Shown here piece by piece: positions 47,859-56,556 of a stretch of DNA of 64,000 nucleotides. Position 1 is the first letter of the stretch. Each line of letters begins with the position of its first letter. Where the stretch lies: contig NZ_LSRS01000006.1 of the NCBI RefSeq assembly GCF_009932395.1, positions 90,173 through 154,172 on the forward strand. Reading direction: 5' to 3'. The notes under the pieces were generated by a model. That model was not told the origin of the DNA. It did no database searches and worked only from the letters and a program-made list of their open reading frames with translations. A program made the translations under genes and the position numbers. The DNA is from Sporotomaculum syntrophicum. GTDB taxonomy: Bacteria > Bacillota > Desulfotomaculia > Desulfotomaculales > Desulfallaceae.

Positions 47859-48997
47859 TGTATACATTAGGTTACCTGGGACCCCAGGGCACCTTTTCAC
47901 ATACTGCTGCGCTGCACTATGCCGGTCGGCACGGGTATACACCCGTGTGCTGTTCAAGTTTGGATGCGGTGATGCAAAAGCTCGCTTCCCAAAAGTTGAC
48001 CTGCGGTATTGTACCGGTTGAGAATTCTCTGGGTGGTTCGGTGGGAGAAACGCTGGATTTGTTAACCAGAGCGGAGGGAATATGGGTAACCGCGGAATTT
48101 CTACTTCCGGTAAAGCAGCACCTGTTGGCGCGTCCCGGGGTGGTATTGGCGGATATATCGAAAGTATACTCGCACCCCCAGGCCTTGGCCCAGTGCCGTA
48201 GCTTTTTGAAGCAGCAATTACCGAATACACCTGTTGTGGAAACGGTCAGTACCGCATCGGCGGCACTTATGGTGGCTGGTGCTGAAGCTGCAACGGCGGC
48301 AGTAGGCTCGCAAAGCGCCGCGGTTACCTACGGGCTGCAGATACTGTATGCTGATATACAGGATAAGGCTGATAACACGACCAGGTTTTGGGTGCTGGGC
48401 AGAGAAAAACCTTCCTTCTCTGGGAAAGCTAAAACGTCGCTGGTGCTGGCCCTGCAAGATTCTCCCGGTGCTCTATGCCGCATTTTAAGTCCGCTGGCGC
48501 AGCGGGGAATAAACCTGACGCGCATAGAATCAAGACCGTCCGGCAGCAAACTAGGCGAATATATCTTTTTTATTGATTTTGAGGGGCACAGTAACAACCG
48601 TGAGGTATGTGACGCCGTCAGGGAACTGAGAGAAAATACCTTCTGGCTTAAAATGTTAGGCTGTTACCCTGTTGCTACCGGAGATGGGGATATGCCCAGT
48701 CGCTGGGAACCGGTGCAGCCGGTTGGTTTACCAGGCCTGCGTAAAGAGATTGATAAGATAGATGATAATATATTACGTTTATTAACCAGACGCCAGGAAC
48801 TGGTTGAACAAGTAGCTGCTTTTAAAAGCAAAGACATGGTAGTCGACAGCAGCAGGGAAGAGGAAATATTATGCAGGGTAAAAGAAATGGCTTGTCAGAG
48901 TGGAATCGACCCGGATATAGTGGAGGGAATATACAGGCAGATTTTTATAGGGGCTGTACGCAGGCAGGTGGATTTGCTCGCAAGCTGTGGTAATTGA
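47858..48997 (+). CDS. pheA: Prephenate dehydratase with ACT and C-terminal chorismate mutase domains
   Basis: Phenylalanine branch enzyme of 379 residues. Domain order is prephenate dehydratase (1-180: GYLGPQGTFSHTAAL, VPVENSLGGSV, DNTTRFWVLG with the catalytic Thr-Arg-Phe), an ACT regulatory domain (about 195-270: DSPGALCRILSPLA, the Phe-binding ESRP in TRIESRPSG), then an AroQ chorismate mutase (about 289-370: LRKEIDKIDDNILRLLTRRQELVEQVAAFK, with DSSREEEIL). The usual bifunctional PheA has the mutase first; here it is last. Coupled to aroF by a one-base overlap. Confidence 0.92.
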   Translation: MYTLGYLGPQGTFSHTAALHYAGRHGYTPVCCSSLDAVMQKLASQKLTCGIVPVENSLGGSVGETLDLLTRAEGIWVTAEFLLPVKQHLLARPGVVLADISKVYSHPQALAQCRSFLKQQLPNTPVVETVSTASAALMVAGAEAATAAVGSQSAAVTYGLQILYADIQDKADNTTRFWVLGREKPSFSGKAKTSLVLALQDSPGALCRILSPLAQRGINLTRIESRPSGSKLGEYIFFIDFEGHSNNREVCDAVRELRENTFWLKMLGCYPVATGDGDMPSRWEPVQPVGLPGLRKEIDKIDDNILRLLTRRQELVEQVAAFKSKDMVVDSSREEEILCRVKEMACQSGIDPDIVEGIYRQIFIGAVRRQVDLLASCGN

Positions 48998-49001
48998 CCA
49001 G

Positions 49002-49043
49002 AGGCTGTTGCACAATGAGTGAATGGTCATTGTGCAACAGCCT
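49002..49043. repeat. Perfect 17-base inverted repeat
   Basis: aggctgttgcacaatga and its exact complement surround an eight-base loop, immediately after pheA. It could terminate the operon, although the T-run is 9 bases away and weak, or be the paired ends of a lost insertion sequence. Confidence 0.6.
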
Positions 49044-49104
49044 ATAATCTTGCTTTTTGAAGTTTTAAAGGCAATCTTTAGGCAATTATAGAAAGGAGCT
49101 TTTT

Positions 49105-49322
49105 GTGAGAATCAAAGACTTTGTAACTATGCCGGCACTATTCTGATTGGAAGTGATGCAACCCATCTTGCAATGAACAGCGAAAAAACAATTGAAGAAA
49201 AGAAGCTGGACGCTTCTGAAACGCCAAGTCTAGATGCTTCTGCAATACCAGGTCCAAGTTCTTTAATTGATTTAAATAACGCAACCATAAAGGACCTTCC
49301 AATTACTGGGATATTAATGTAG
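49105..49322 (+). pseudogene. Small gene with a frameshift
   Basis: GTG 49105 has a perfect GAAAGGAG site and reads VRIKDFVTMPALF before a TGA at 49144-49146. A one-base shift continues as ILIGSDATHLAMNSEK, then an acidic low-complexity stretch and IKDLPITGILM to the TAG at 49320-49322. The good start plus the good second frame argue for a single small gene broken by an indel. The alternative is an intact 49-residue gene from ATG 49173, which lacks a ribosome site. It meets the nuclease gene tail to tail. No family recognised. Confidence 0.4.
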
Positions 49323-49787
49323 TGATTTCTTATATTCTTCAAGTGATTCACCAGATAGTTCCTCAAGAGACCTTTTAACATCATCATCCATTATTTCCTG
49401 AATATCCAGCATTTGTCCCTGTAAGGACTGGGAAATATTTATGGGTATCTCAGCCCTTAACGCCAGAGCTATGGCATCGCTGGGGCGAACATCAATTAAA
49501 TATTTATCTTTTCCAGATGCTAGATATAGCTCGGCAAAGTAAGTGTTATCCTTTAAATCGGATATTTCTACGGCAGTGATACTGGCTCCTAGAGTTTGGC
49601 AAATGGTTAGAGTTAGATCATGGGTCAGAGGGCGATCTAAGGGAACGCCCTCCATAGCTAAAGCGATGGAATGAGCCTCTAAAAGCCCTACCCAGATAGG
49701 CAGTACCCGGTTCCCTGAGGCATCGGTGAGTAAAATTATTGGGCTGCCTGACATATCGTAAGCAATTCCTTTGACTTTTACAATCAT
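49314..49787 (-). CDS. Bifunctional nuclease family protein (DUF151)
   Basis: A 157-residue protein of the BFN/DUF151 family: GSPIILLTDASGNRVLPIWVGLLEAHSIALAMEGV, RPLTHDLT, and DVRPSDAIALALRAEIPI. Homologues have DNase and RNase activity in vitro. Start ATG 49787 follows GGGAGG by nine bases; the frame continues to 49850 without a site. Confidence 0.92.
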   Translation of the reverse strand: MIVKVKGIAYDMSGSPIILLTDASGNRVLPIWVGLLEAHSIALAMEGVPLDRPLTHDLTLTICQTLGASITAVEISDLKDNTYFAELYLASGKDKYLIDVRPSDAIALALRAEIPINISQSLQGQMLDIQEIMDDDVKRSLEELSGESLEEYKKSLH

Positions 49788-49927
49788 AAGAATATACCTC
49801 CCGAAGAAGTATATAGTGTTGGCTAATCTGTTGGACCGACAATGAAACAATTACCTGTATATAGCTACAATGATTTGTGGCTATTCTATCACTTAATTGT
49901 ATGTTGTCAAACGTAGATAACTAATAT

Positions 49928-50272
49928 TTATTTTTTTTCGAGGAGCAGCAAGCTAAGCAGCCAGCTGATGATGCCGGTAATTATTGCTCCCCAAAAAGCG
50001 CCGCCGAAACTAAGTACATCAAATCCTGGTACCAGCCAGGCAGCAACAACGAAGGTAATAGCATTAATTATTAAGATAAACAGGCCTAGACTAATAACTG
50101 TTAAGGGAAAGGTCAACAGCATGAGCACCGGGCGCAGAAATGTGTTGACAATACCCAGTGCAGCCCCGGCCAACAGTGCCGGGAGGATACCGGAAATGCG
50201 AATGCCTGCCAGTAAATGATCAGCCAGTACTAAGGCCAATGCGTTAAGTAAAAAAGTCAACAACCAGTTCAT
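49928..50272 (-). CDS. Phage holin-like four-helix membrane protein (PF04020 type)
   Basis: A 114-residue protein with four hydrophobic helices and the family patterns LLAGAALGIVNTFLRPVLMLLTFPLTVISLGLF and WLVPGFDVLSFGGAFWGAII. Despite the name these are common chromosomal membrane proteins of unknown function. Start ATG 50272 follows CCGGAGGG. Confidence 0.88.
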   Translation of the reverse strand: MNWLLTFLLNALALVLADHLLAGIRISGILPALLAGAALGIVNTFLRPVLMLLTFPLTVISLGLFILIINAITFVVAAWLVPGFDVLSFGGAFWGAIITGIISWLLSLLLLEKK

Positions 50273-50394
50273 ATAATTTTCCCTCCGGTTTATTAGTTAC
50301 AATATAACATTTTTCCACGTATAAATGAAACAAAAAAAAAGCAATATAAAAATAGTTCCCAATTTTAATATATGAAAAAAACGGAGGTGTTGTT

Positions 50395-50691
50395 ATGCAA
50401 AGTTGGCATGATATAGAAAAGGGCGTAGAAGTTAAACCCACCTATGGGAATCAAGTTAACATTTGCTATTCCGGATTGCTAAGTAAATGTGGTGCGGACC
50501 AGGTGTACCTGCATTGTGGTTACAGTGACCCTAATAAGTGGCAGGAACCTATGACCACGAATATGGACCGCACGTCTAGAGGGTGGGAGAAAAATGTGCC
50601 GATGAAAAACCATACTTTAACTTTTTGCTTTAAGGATAGTGCGAACAACTGGGATAATAACTGCGGCTATAACTGGATAGCCAGAGCATAA
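50395..50691 (+). CDS. Stand-alone starch-binding module (CBM25/CBM53-like)
   Basis: A 98-residue single beta-domain: VNICYSGLLSKCGADQVYLHCGY, then MDRTSRGWEKNVPM and LTFCFKDSANNWDNNCGYNW, the pattern of CBM25/CBM53 starch-binding modules (NxxxYxG...GWxxxV...FxDxxxxWDNN). No signal peptide and no catalytic partner in the gene, so it should act in the cytosol, plausibly on glycogen made or degraded by the GlgP system. RBS ACGGAGGTG before ATG 50395. Own terminator downstream. Confidence 0.8.
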   Translation: MQSWHDIEKGVEVKPTYGNQVNICYSGLLSKCGADQVYLHCGYSDPNKWQEPMTTNMDRTSRGWEKNVPMKNHTLTFCFKDSANNWDNNCGYNWIARA

Positions 50692-50703
50692 TTTAGCTTA
50701 AAG

Positions 50704-50745
50704 AGCAGGCTCCATAACTAATGTGCCTAAAGGAGCCTGCTTTTT
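50704..50745 (+). terminator. Intrinsic terminator
   Basis: agcaggctcc/ggagcctgct stem with an 18-base loop and TTTTT. Confidence 0.8.
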
Positions 50746-50829
50746 GTATTGTAATGTTTTATCACATTCATGGTATAATAATCCTATTGTCTGTCAAAAT
50801 ATTATGTTCACAAGATAGGGTGTTAAAGC

Positions 50830-51621
50830 TTGCAAGATGCTTATTTAAGATGGTTTAAGGGCAAAGTGAAAAAAGCGATGACTCATTATCAGATGATTTG
50901 TGATGGTGACCGGGTGGCCGTAGGACTGTCTGGTGGCAAAGATAGCATGGCGCTTTTGCAGGTGCTCCATATGATCCGTCGGGAAGTCCCTGTGCGCTAT
51001 GACTTGCATGCTATATTCATCAATCCCGGCTGGCCTATGGATGTTGACATAATGGCTGATTTTTGCCGGCAAAGGGATATACCGTTCACTAATAAATTAA
51101 CCGATATCGGCGAGGTTGTTTTCATAGAGCGGCAGGAGAAAAATCCCTGTGCGTTGTGTGCTAACCTTCGTCGGGGAGCGATCAATAACACAGCCCGGGC
51201 TTTGGGCTTAAATAAACTAGCTTTAGGTCATCATCTAGATGATGCTATTGAGACTTTTATGATGAGTTTGATTTATACCGGACAATTTAGGACGTTCTCT
51301 CCGGTGACTTACATGGATCGCAGTAATATCACCTTGATTCGCCCCCTGATTTATATAACTGGACAAACCGTGGAAACTTTTGTGGAGCGCTACGGACTGC
51401 CGGTAGTGAAAAGCCTGTGCCCGGTGAACGGTAAAACCAAAAGAGAAGAAATGAAAAAGCTGGTGGAAATGCTGGATGAACGCTATCCTGACCTAAAAAC
51501 TCGGTTTTTAACTGCTTTTCAAACCTTTGACCCGCAAAATTTGTGGCCGCCTATGGTTAGCCGCCATCCGGCCAGGGGTGACATATGTAAAGGGGAAGGA
51601 GTTAAAAACAAAATTGAATAA
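50830..51621 (+). CDS. TtcA-like tRNA thiolation PP-loop ATPase
   Basis: A 263-residue adenylating enzyme of the TtcA/TilS-like superfamily: PP-loop VGLSGGKDSMALL, CALCANLRRGA (CxxC for a cluster or sulfur transfer), and KLALGHHLDDAIETFMMSL. TtcA forms 2-thiocytidine in tRNA; homologues of this size in Firmicutes are not all tested. Start TTG 50830 after AGGGTG. Overlaps the next gene. Confidence 0.85.
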   Translation: MQDAYLRWFKGKVKKAMTHYQMICDGDRVAVGLSGGKDSMALLQVLHMIRREVPVRYDLHAIFINPGWPMDVDIMADFCRQRDIPFTNKLTDIGEVVFIERQEKNPCALCANLRRGAINNTARALGLNKLALGHHLDDAIETFMMSLIYTGQFRTFSPVTYMDRSNITLIRPLIYITGQTVETFVERYGLPVVKSLCPVNGKTKREEMKKLVEMLDERYPDLKTRFLTAFQTFDPQNLWPPMVSRHPARGDICKGEGVKNKIE

Positions 51622-52051
51622 TAAGTTTAGATATGCTGCCGGACAGGCCATAATTGGTATTGCGATATTTTTGCTAATTTATACTTATTTTTTTTATAAT
51701 ATGTATCAACCGTTACCTGGTTTGGCGGAAAGTTGGGGTAAGGCGTTGTTATTGTCCCTAACGGCTGTGTTGGTTGGTTTGTTGATAGAATTGGGACGGT
51801 TTTGGGGACAAGTTTTAGAAGTAAAAATAAATACTGATTTGCTTATCCTCCAGGGTTGGCCAGCAGCTGTGCTCAGTCTGGTTCCGGAACCTCTTTGGCT
51901 GCAGGCCGGAGCTCATACTTTCCCATATATTTTTTTTGGGGACCCAGTCGTTACCGGAATATCCGGGGTATGGCTGGGAGTCGTTTTGTTCCGTTCCATA
52001 TTCACTAATAAAAATGTTAAAGAAGATGTATGCAACAAAAAAAAAGAATAA
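51614..52051 (+). CDS. Membrane protein, unknown function
   Basis: A 145-residue protein with three to four hydrophobic spans (AGQAIIGIAIFLLIYTYFF, ALLLSLTAVLVGLLIEL, VVTGISGVWLGVVLF). TTG 51614 overlaps the TtcA-like stop, with AAGGAG about 12 bases upstream, suggesting translational coupling. No family recognised. Confidence 0.65.
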   Translation: MNNKFRYAAGQAIIGIAIFLLIYTYFFYNMYQPLPGLAESWGKALLLSLTAVLVGLLIELGRFWGQVLEVKINTDLLILQGWPAAVLSLVPEPLWLQAGAHTFPYIFFGDPVVTGISGVWLGVVLFRSIFTNKNVKEDVCNKKKE

Positions 52052-52123
52052 TTTTTTTTACTCTTAGCAGGAAATTTATGGAAAGCATGCAATATTTTAT
52101 AAGTGGAGGTGACACCAAAAAAA

Positions 52124-52861
52124 ATGTACAAAAGATATGGTGAAGTTCTGCTAAGGCTGGAAGAACTAGGTGCACGTGCTGGTAAACTAAATAACAGTGA
52201 CCGGAATGAACTCCAGAGTTTACTCGAGGAACAGGTGTGGCTCGGTACTACGATGATTAAAAAAGCTAAATCCAATTTAGAAGAAATCGATGGGACTTTT
52301 GAAAAAATCTTTGATTGGATGATTGATGTTTCTGATTTAATTGACCGTGCCGCCGGTGAAGCCGGTACACCAGAAGATTTGTTGGAATTGGAAAATATCA
52401 TGGATGATGTGGTTAAATTAAAGGAGCAATTGAAACAGCTAAAACTGGACAGACGACTTACCCACGCTGCAACCAAGCAGGCTGGGAATTCACTGCAGGA
52501 TGCACGCCTTGAAGCGGCACCGGCTACGGCTCAGGTGCGAGTAGACACTTCATCTGTATCAAAGGCAAAACCGGTTGAAGTTGCAGAGTCAAACCAATCA
52601 CCAAGGCAAAATACTGCAATAAATGATACTCCGACGTCGGTAGAGTCACTGATGGTGGTTCCGGCTAAAACAGATAGGCAGGCACAAAAGAAATCAAATA
52701 AAAAAAGTAATAAATCCAAATATATGCCTGGCAATCAATATCAGCCACCTCAGGAATTGCTAGTATCGATAGCTGAAAAAATATCACCGGCAACTCAGCT
52801 TAGACTATTAGAAGATGCCAAGCAATTCATTGGGTTTAATTTGCCGGGGCCTATAAAGTAA
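52124..52861 (+). CDS. Coiled-coil/disordered protein, unknown function
   Basis: A 245-residue protein: a helical N-terminal half (YGEVLLRLEELGARAGKLNN...) rich in Leu/Glu, a Ser/Thr/Lys-rich disordered middle (about 130-205), and a C-terminal helix. No domain recognised. ATG 52124 lies about 11 bases after GGAGGTGA; an in-frame GTG at 52103 overlaps the site. Confidence 0.6.
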   Translation: MYKRYGEVLLRLEELGARAGKLNNSDRNELQSLLEEQVWLGTTMIKKAKSNLEEIDGTFEKIFDWMIDVSDLIDRAAGEAGTPEDLLELENIMDDVVKLKEQLKQLKLDRRLTHAATKQAGNSLQDARLEAAPATAQVRVDTSSVSKAKPVEVAESNQSPRQNTAINDTPTSVESLMVVPAKTDRQAQKKSNKKSNKSKYMPGNQYQPPQELLVSIAEKISPATQLRLLEDAKQFIGFNLPGPIK

Positions 52862-52907
52862 GAAAGATAAACTGTACAACAAAAGAGGAATATCCCAATT
52901 AAGGAAA

Positions 52908-52973
52908 GGGGACACACCTTTTTTAGAGGAATGTCCCCAATAATGTCCATCGGGTGGGGTTTAAGCCCCACCC
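52908..52973. terminator. Paired hairpins between convergent genes
   Basis: ggggaca/tgtcccc (52908-52938) and gggtgggg/ccccaccc (52952-52973) are two stable stems without long T-runs. They probably separate the unknown gene at 52124 from menG. Confidence 0.5.
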
Positions 52974-53681
52974 CTACTGTGGTTTATGCCCCAGGTGCAT
53001 TGCAGCTACTCCCCCGGTGTATGCTTTTACTTCAATATCAACAAGACCGGCCTGTCGAAACATTTCCGCCAGTTCCCGGCGACCTGGGAAATCCTTGGCT
53101 GATTCCTGCAGCCAGGAGTATTGCTGATAGCTTTTTGCCAGCAGTTTACCGAGAAACGGCATAACATAGCCGAAATAAGTATAATAAAGCTGCCTAAATA
53201 CTGGCAGGGTAGGCTGGGAAGTTTCTAGACACACTACTTGGCCACCCGGCTTGGTAACTCGAGTCATTTCCTGCAGCACGCGCAGGTAGTCTGGAACATT
53301 GCGCAGGCCAAAGCCAATGGTCACATGGTCAAAGTAATTATCATCAAATGGTAAATCCATAGCGTTACCGTGCAGCAGTTGCACCTGCTGTAAGTTCTGG
53401 GCCTGCACTTTGTCCCGGCCTATTTGGAGCATATTTTGGCTGAAGTCCAGCCCGCAGACTGTGCCGTCCGGCCCGACAGCTTCGGCTAGAGCGATAGTCC
53501 AGTCAGCTGTACCACAGCATACGTCTAATGCCCTTTGGCCTTTTTGTACCTGCATGCGTTTCATGGTATCCTTGCGCCAGGCTTTGTGACGTTGAAAGCT
53601 GATCACCGAGTTCATAAAGTCATATTTACCAGAAATAGATTCAAATACATCATGTACTCGCTCTTCTTTGGATTGATACAT
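52974..53681 (-). CDS. menG: Demethylmenaquinone methyltransferase
   Basis: Final menaquinone step: SAM-dependent methylation of demethylmenaquinone at the membrane. The 235-residue UbiE-family protein has [35 protein letters not shown] (SAM motif), [27 protein letters not shown] and CLETSQPT. Start ATG 53681 after AAGGGGAAAG. It is separated by about 39 kb from the other men genes and has no prenyltransferase beside it. Confidence 0.93.
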   Translation of the reverse strand: MYQSKEERVHDVFESISGKYDFMNSVISFQRHKAWRKDTMKRMQVQKGQRALDVCCGTADWTIALAEAVGPDGTVCGLDFSQNMLQIGRDKVQAQNLQQVQLLHGNAMDLPFDDNYFDHVTIGFGLRNVPDYLRVLQEMTRVTKPGGQVVCLETSQPTLPVFRQLYYTYFGYVMPFLGKLLAKSYQQYSWLQESAKDFPGRRELAEMFRQAGLVDIEVKAYTGGVAAMHLGHKPQ

Positions 53682-53958
53682 TGCTTTCCCCTTCTAACTT
53701 AACTCTTTAGCTGTCGCTCGAAAAACTACAATATTATTACCGTAGCCTGGCGATAATGCTGGTCTATCATCAGTATATCATTGCAGTATAGATCTTAACA
53801 GGGCAGAGGTATTGTATATTTTGACGTTTTTTATTTAGATTATATTTTTTAATGATAATGCTCAAAATAAGTTGAACACGGCCGGTTAGCATGGGGCTAT
53901 GTGCTTTTCAGGTGGTCTGGTGGGAGTGCCACTAACTTTATTAAATGGAGGGCAAGCA

Positions 53959-54135
53959 ATGTCTAAGAATGAAGCCAATAAAATATTTGCTAATCAGAAA
54001 TATGTAAGTCCTATAATTAAGGAAAAAGCTGCTGAAAATGATAACCAAGCAAAAATGATTAATGCCTCCCGGGCTTTTCGGAACCTTCCGCCTGAATTGG
54101 TGATGGGTAGCAATGAACATGCAGGTGAGAAGTGA
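53959..54135 (+). CDS. Small soluble protein, unknown function
   Basis: A 58-residue charged protein (MSKNEANKIFANQKYVSPII.., ASRAFRNLPPELVMG) starting at ATG 53959 with AATGGAGG upstream; an in-frame frame extends back to 53899 without a site. Convergent with the MFS gene. Nothing recognised. Confidence 0.5.
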   Translation: MSKNEANKIFANQKYVSPIIKEKAAENDNQAKMINASRAFRNLPPELVMGSNEHAGEK

Positions 54136-54186
54136 AAAGGGATTAACCTATGGTTAACCTGCACTGTTTTAGGTTAGATAACGACT

Positions 54187-55389
54187 TTACTGCTGCTGCT
54201 TCTGAGTTATTTCCTCCCGGTTGGGCAGTAGTAACGCTAGCAGCAGGCCAATTACTGGAAAAATAATTAATGTTTCAAACACCGCCGGTAATTCCCACCT
54301 ATCAGCCACCCAGCCCAGCATGGTTGCACCTACTCCTCCCATACCAATACCAAAACCCAGCAGCAGTCCCGAGGCCAGACCAACGTTGTTGGGCATCATT
54401 TCTTGTCCCAGGACTACCGTTGCGGAAAAAGTGGAAATAATTACAAAACCCATCAAGGCGACTAAAATGGTGGTCCAGAAGCCGTGCAGGTGGACAAATA
54501 AATACAGCAATGGGATTAGCGAGGCCATTGAAATGACGATGATATTTTTCAGCCCCCAGCGGTCTGCTGCCGGGCCACCTACCATTGTACCGAAAACACC
54601 GGCAAATAGAAACAGTGAAGTAATGGCTGCGGCATATTTTTCACTTTGCTGCAAGTACTGCACGTAATATTGGGGTAAAAATGTAACCAGGCCAACGTGT
54701 ACAAAAGAGCGCATGATGACCACTGCTACCAGCAGTAAAACCGGCAATACAAACCAAGGCCTATCCTTGCTTGCCGAGCGGGCGGCGTGTGGAGCAGTCT
54801 TTGCTGTCCCGGCCGTATCACCTGAAACGCCATGAATAGCGGTTACCCTGGGCAGGAAAATCCAGAGCAACAGAGCCATTAAGCTGTTTAGGATAAAAAA
54901 TCCCGCCGACCCGTGTAGACCGGCCAGTCCGAAGAAATAAGTGGCCAGTACCGGGCCGGCGGCAAAGCCCAAGTTACCACCCATGGAAAATATAGACATC
55001 CCTGTTGCCTTGCGCGGCCCGCTGGCCAAACGGGCATATTTAGAGCCTTCGGGGTGATAGGCCGCCACACCAAGCCCGCTAACTAGTGCAATGAACAGCA
55101 GTACCGGGTAATTTGTACTAAACCCGGTTAAGGCCAAACCTGCACCAGACACCAGACATCCCATGGGAATCAGCCAGGCTGCTCGGAAACGGTCGCTAAA
55201 AATACCGAAAACCGGTTGTATAACCGAGGAGCTTAAATTAAAAGCCAGCATCACCATGCCTATCTGTACCTGGCTAAGAACAAAAGCGGGCTGTAAAAAA
55301 ACCAGCATCATGGATAGAGCACCCTGGCTGATATCAGTTATAGCATGGCCTGTGCCCAGCAGGGTAAGTATTTTTTTGTTCATTTTCAT
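54187..55389 (-). CDS. MFS transporter, fosmidomycin-resistance (Fsr) type
   Basis: A 400-residue permease with twelve hydrophobic spans. Fsr-like features: opening GTGHAITDISQGALSMMLVFLQP, IFSDRFRAAWLIP (motif A), GLGVAAYHPEGSKYARL and ATGMSIFSMGGNLGFAAGP. Relatives export fosmidomycin and other small compounds; substrate here unknown. Start ATG 55389 after AAAGGAAC. Confidence 0.88.
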   Translation of the reverse strand: MKMNKKILTLLGTGHAITDISQGALSMMLVFLQPAFVLSQVQIGMVMLAFNLSSSVIQPVFGIFSDRFRAAWLIPMGCLVSGAGLALTGFSTNYPVLLFIALVSGLGVAAYHPEGSKYARLASGPRKATGMSIFSMGGNLGFAAGPVLATYFFGLAGLHGSAGFFILNSLMALLLWIFLPRVTAIHGVSGDTAGTAKTAPHAARSASKDRPWFVLPVLLLVAVVIMRSFVHVGLVTFLPQYYVQYLQQSEKYAAAITSLFLFAGVFGTMVGGPAADRWGLKNIIVISMASLIPLLYLFVHLHGFWTTILVALMGFVIISTFSATVVLGQEMMPNNVGLASGLLLGFGIGMGGVGATMLGWVADRWELPAVFETLIIFPVIGLLLALLLPNREEITQKQQQ

Positions 55390-55577
55390 GGGCCGGTTCC
55401 TTTCCTAACAAGCTACGCCTGTGATTATATTAGTTGCTTTATATTTTCTGTTGTTGTTATTATTCCTTTCCTTGAGAAAATAACCTATTAGGCCTTGGAT
55501 AAAAAAGCAAAATGGTGTTTAATTAAACTTGAACATTGTTGCACTTGCTGTGTAATTATGGAAGGAGTTTAAACCAG

Positions 55578-55788
55578 ATGCCAAACGAATTGTCCAACGA
55601 GATGTTGCAAATAGTGGCTGTGGAAACCGCTGGCTGAATTAGTAAAGATTGAACCCCGGGCAGTGGGCGTGGGACAGTACCAGCATGACGTAGCACCCAA
55701 ACAGTTGAATGATAGCCTGGCCAAGGTAGTGGAGTCGGCCGTTAATTATGTGGGGGTCGATTTAAATACTGCTTCGGCGTCTATTCAA
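55578..55788 (+). pseudogene. tex relic with large internal deletion
   Basis: ATG 55578 (RBS GAAGGAG) reads [18 protein letters not shown], a plausible N-terminus of the RNA-binding protein Tex. The frame then shifts into [23 protein letters not shown] and [17 protein letters not shown], a conserved block from the HhH part of Tex hundreds of residues further on. At about 55786 the sequence turns into a group II intron reverse transcriptase end. The gene has lost its middle and its 3' end. Confidence 0.7.
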
Positions 55789-56164
55789 AGGGGTATTCAT
55801 CAAATTCAAAAATGGTAGTACGGGTGTAAACTTCATAGCGTCAGCTAGTAAGAACTCAAACAAGGCTTTTCGAGATAAGATAAAAACGCTGGAGATACAC
55901 AGGAAAACAGGGTGCAAAATTGATATGATTGCTGAAGTAATAAATCCTACCATTAGAGGATGGACTAATTATTTTTGTAAATATAATCCCCAGGCAATCA
56001 AGTATTCATTAGACTGTGTAGACAGGCGATTGGTCAAATGGGCAATGTGCAAATTCAAAAGGTTTCGAGGACACAGAAAGAGAGCGGAAGTATGGCTATC
56101 TGAAGTGAAGAAGAGAGAGCCTAATTTATTTGCACACTGGCAATATGACTCATTCCCACTTTGA
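55786..56164 (+). pseudogene. 3' fragment of a group II intron reverse transcriptase/maturase
   Basis: The frame reads [51 protein letters not shown], then VDRRLVKWAMCKFKRFRGHRKRAEVWLSEVKKREPNLFAHW to a TGA. This is the maturase (GIIM) region that follows the reverse transcriptase domain in intron-encoded proteins. The catalytic RT part is absent. Only the part from 55925 has a start codon. No intron domains V/VI were identified before the IS element begins. Confidence 0.75.
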
Positions 56165-56213
56165 CGGACACCGAATCGTGATTATATAATCAAATCATGA
56201 AAGGGTGTTAAAA

Positions 56214-56501
56214 GTGGGTAGCCATAATAATAGGTATGATGATGAATTCAAGACTAGTGCTGTAAAATTGGTACTAGAAAAAGATCGAACAATAAGTGCA
56301 GTGGCCAAAGACTTAGGAATCTCACAACCGGCCCTTAGGCTATGGGTAAAAGCAAGTACTGAACCAGAAGATGCTACTACTAAAAGACTCGCCGAGCTTG
56401 AAGCTGAGAATAAAAAGCTTAAAAAACAACTAGATAATGCTAATGATACAGTTGAAATATTAAAAAAATCGGTAGCCATTTTCGTAAAACCACAGAATTA
56501 G
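56214..56501 (+). CDS. IS3 transposase OrfA
   Basis: A 95-residue DNA-binding protein: helix-turn-helix in FKTSAVKLVLEKDRTISAVAKDLGISQPALRLWVK followed by a leucine-zipper LAELEAENKKLKKQLDNANDTVEILKK, the standard OrfA plan. GTG 56214 follows AAAGGG. Translation of the full transposase needs a shift near TTTTC at about 56478 into the frame KTTELATTTSELYKFIKAHTS. Confidence 0.85.
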   Translation: MGSHNNRYDDEFKTSAVKLVLEKDRTISAVAKDLGISQPALRLWVKASTEPEDATTKRLAELEAENKKLKKQLDNANDTVEILKKSVAIFVKPQN

Positions 56502-56556
56502 CTACAACAACCAGTGAGCTATATAAATTTATAAAAGCTCATACCTCGGGCATTCT

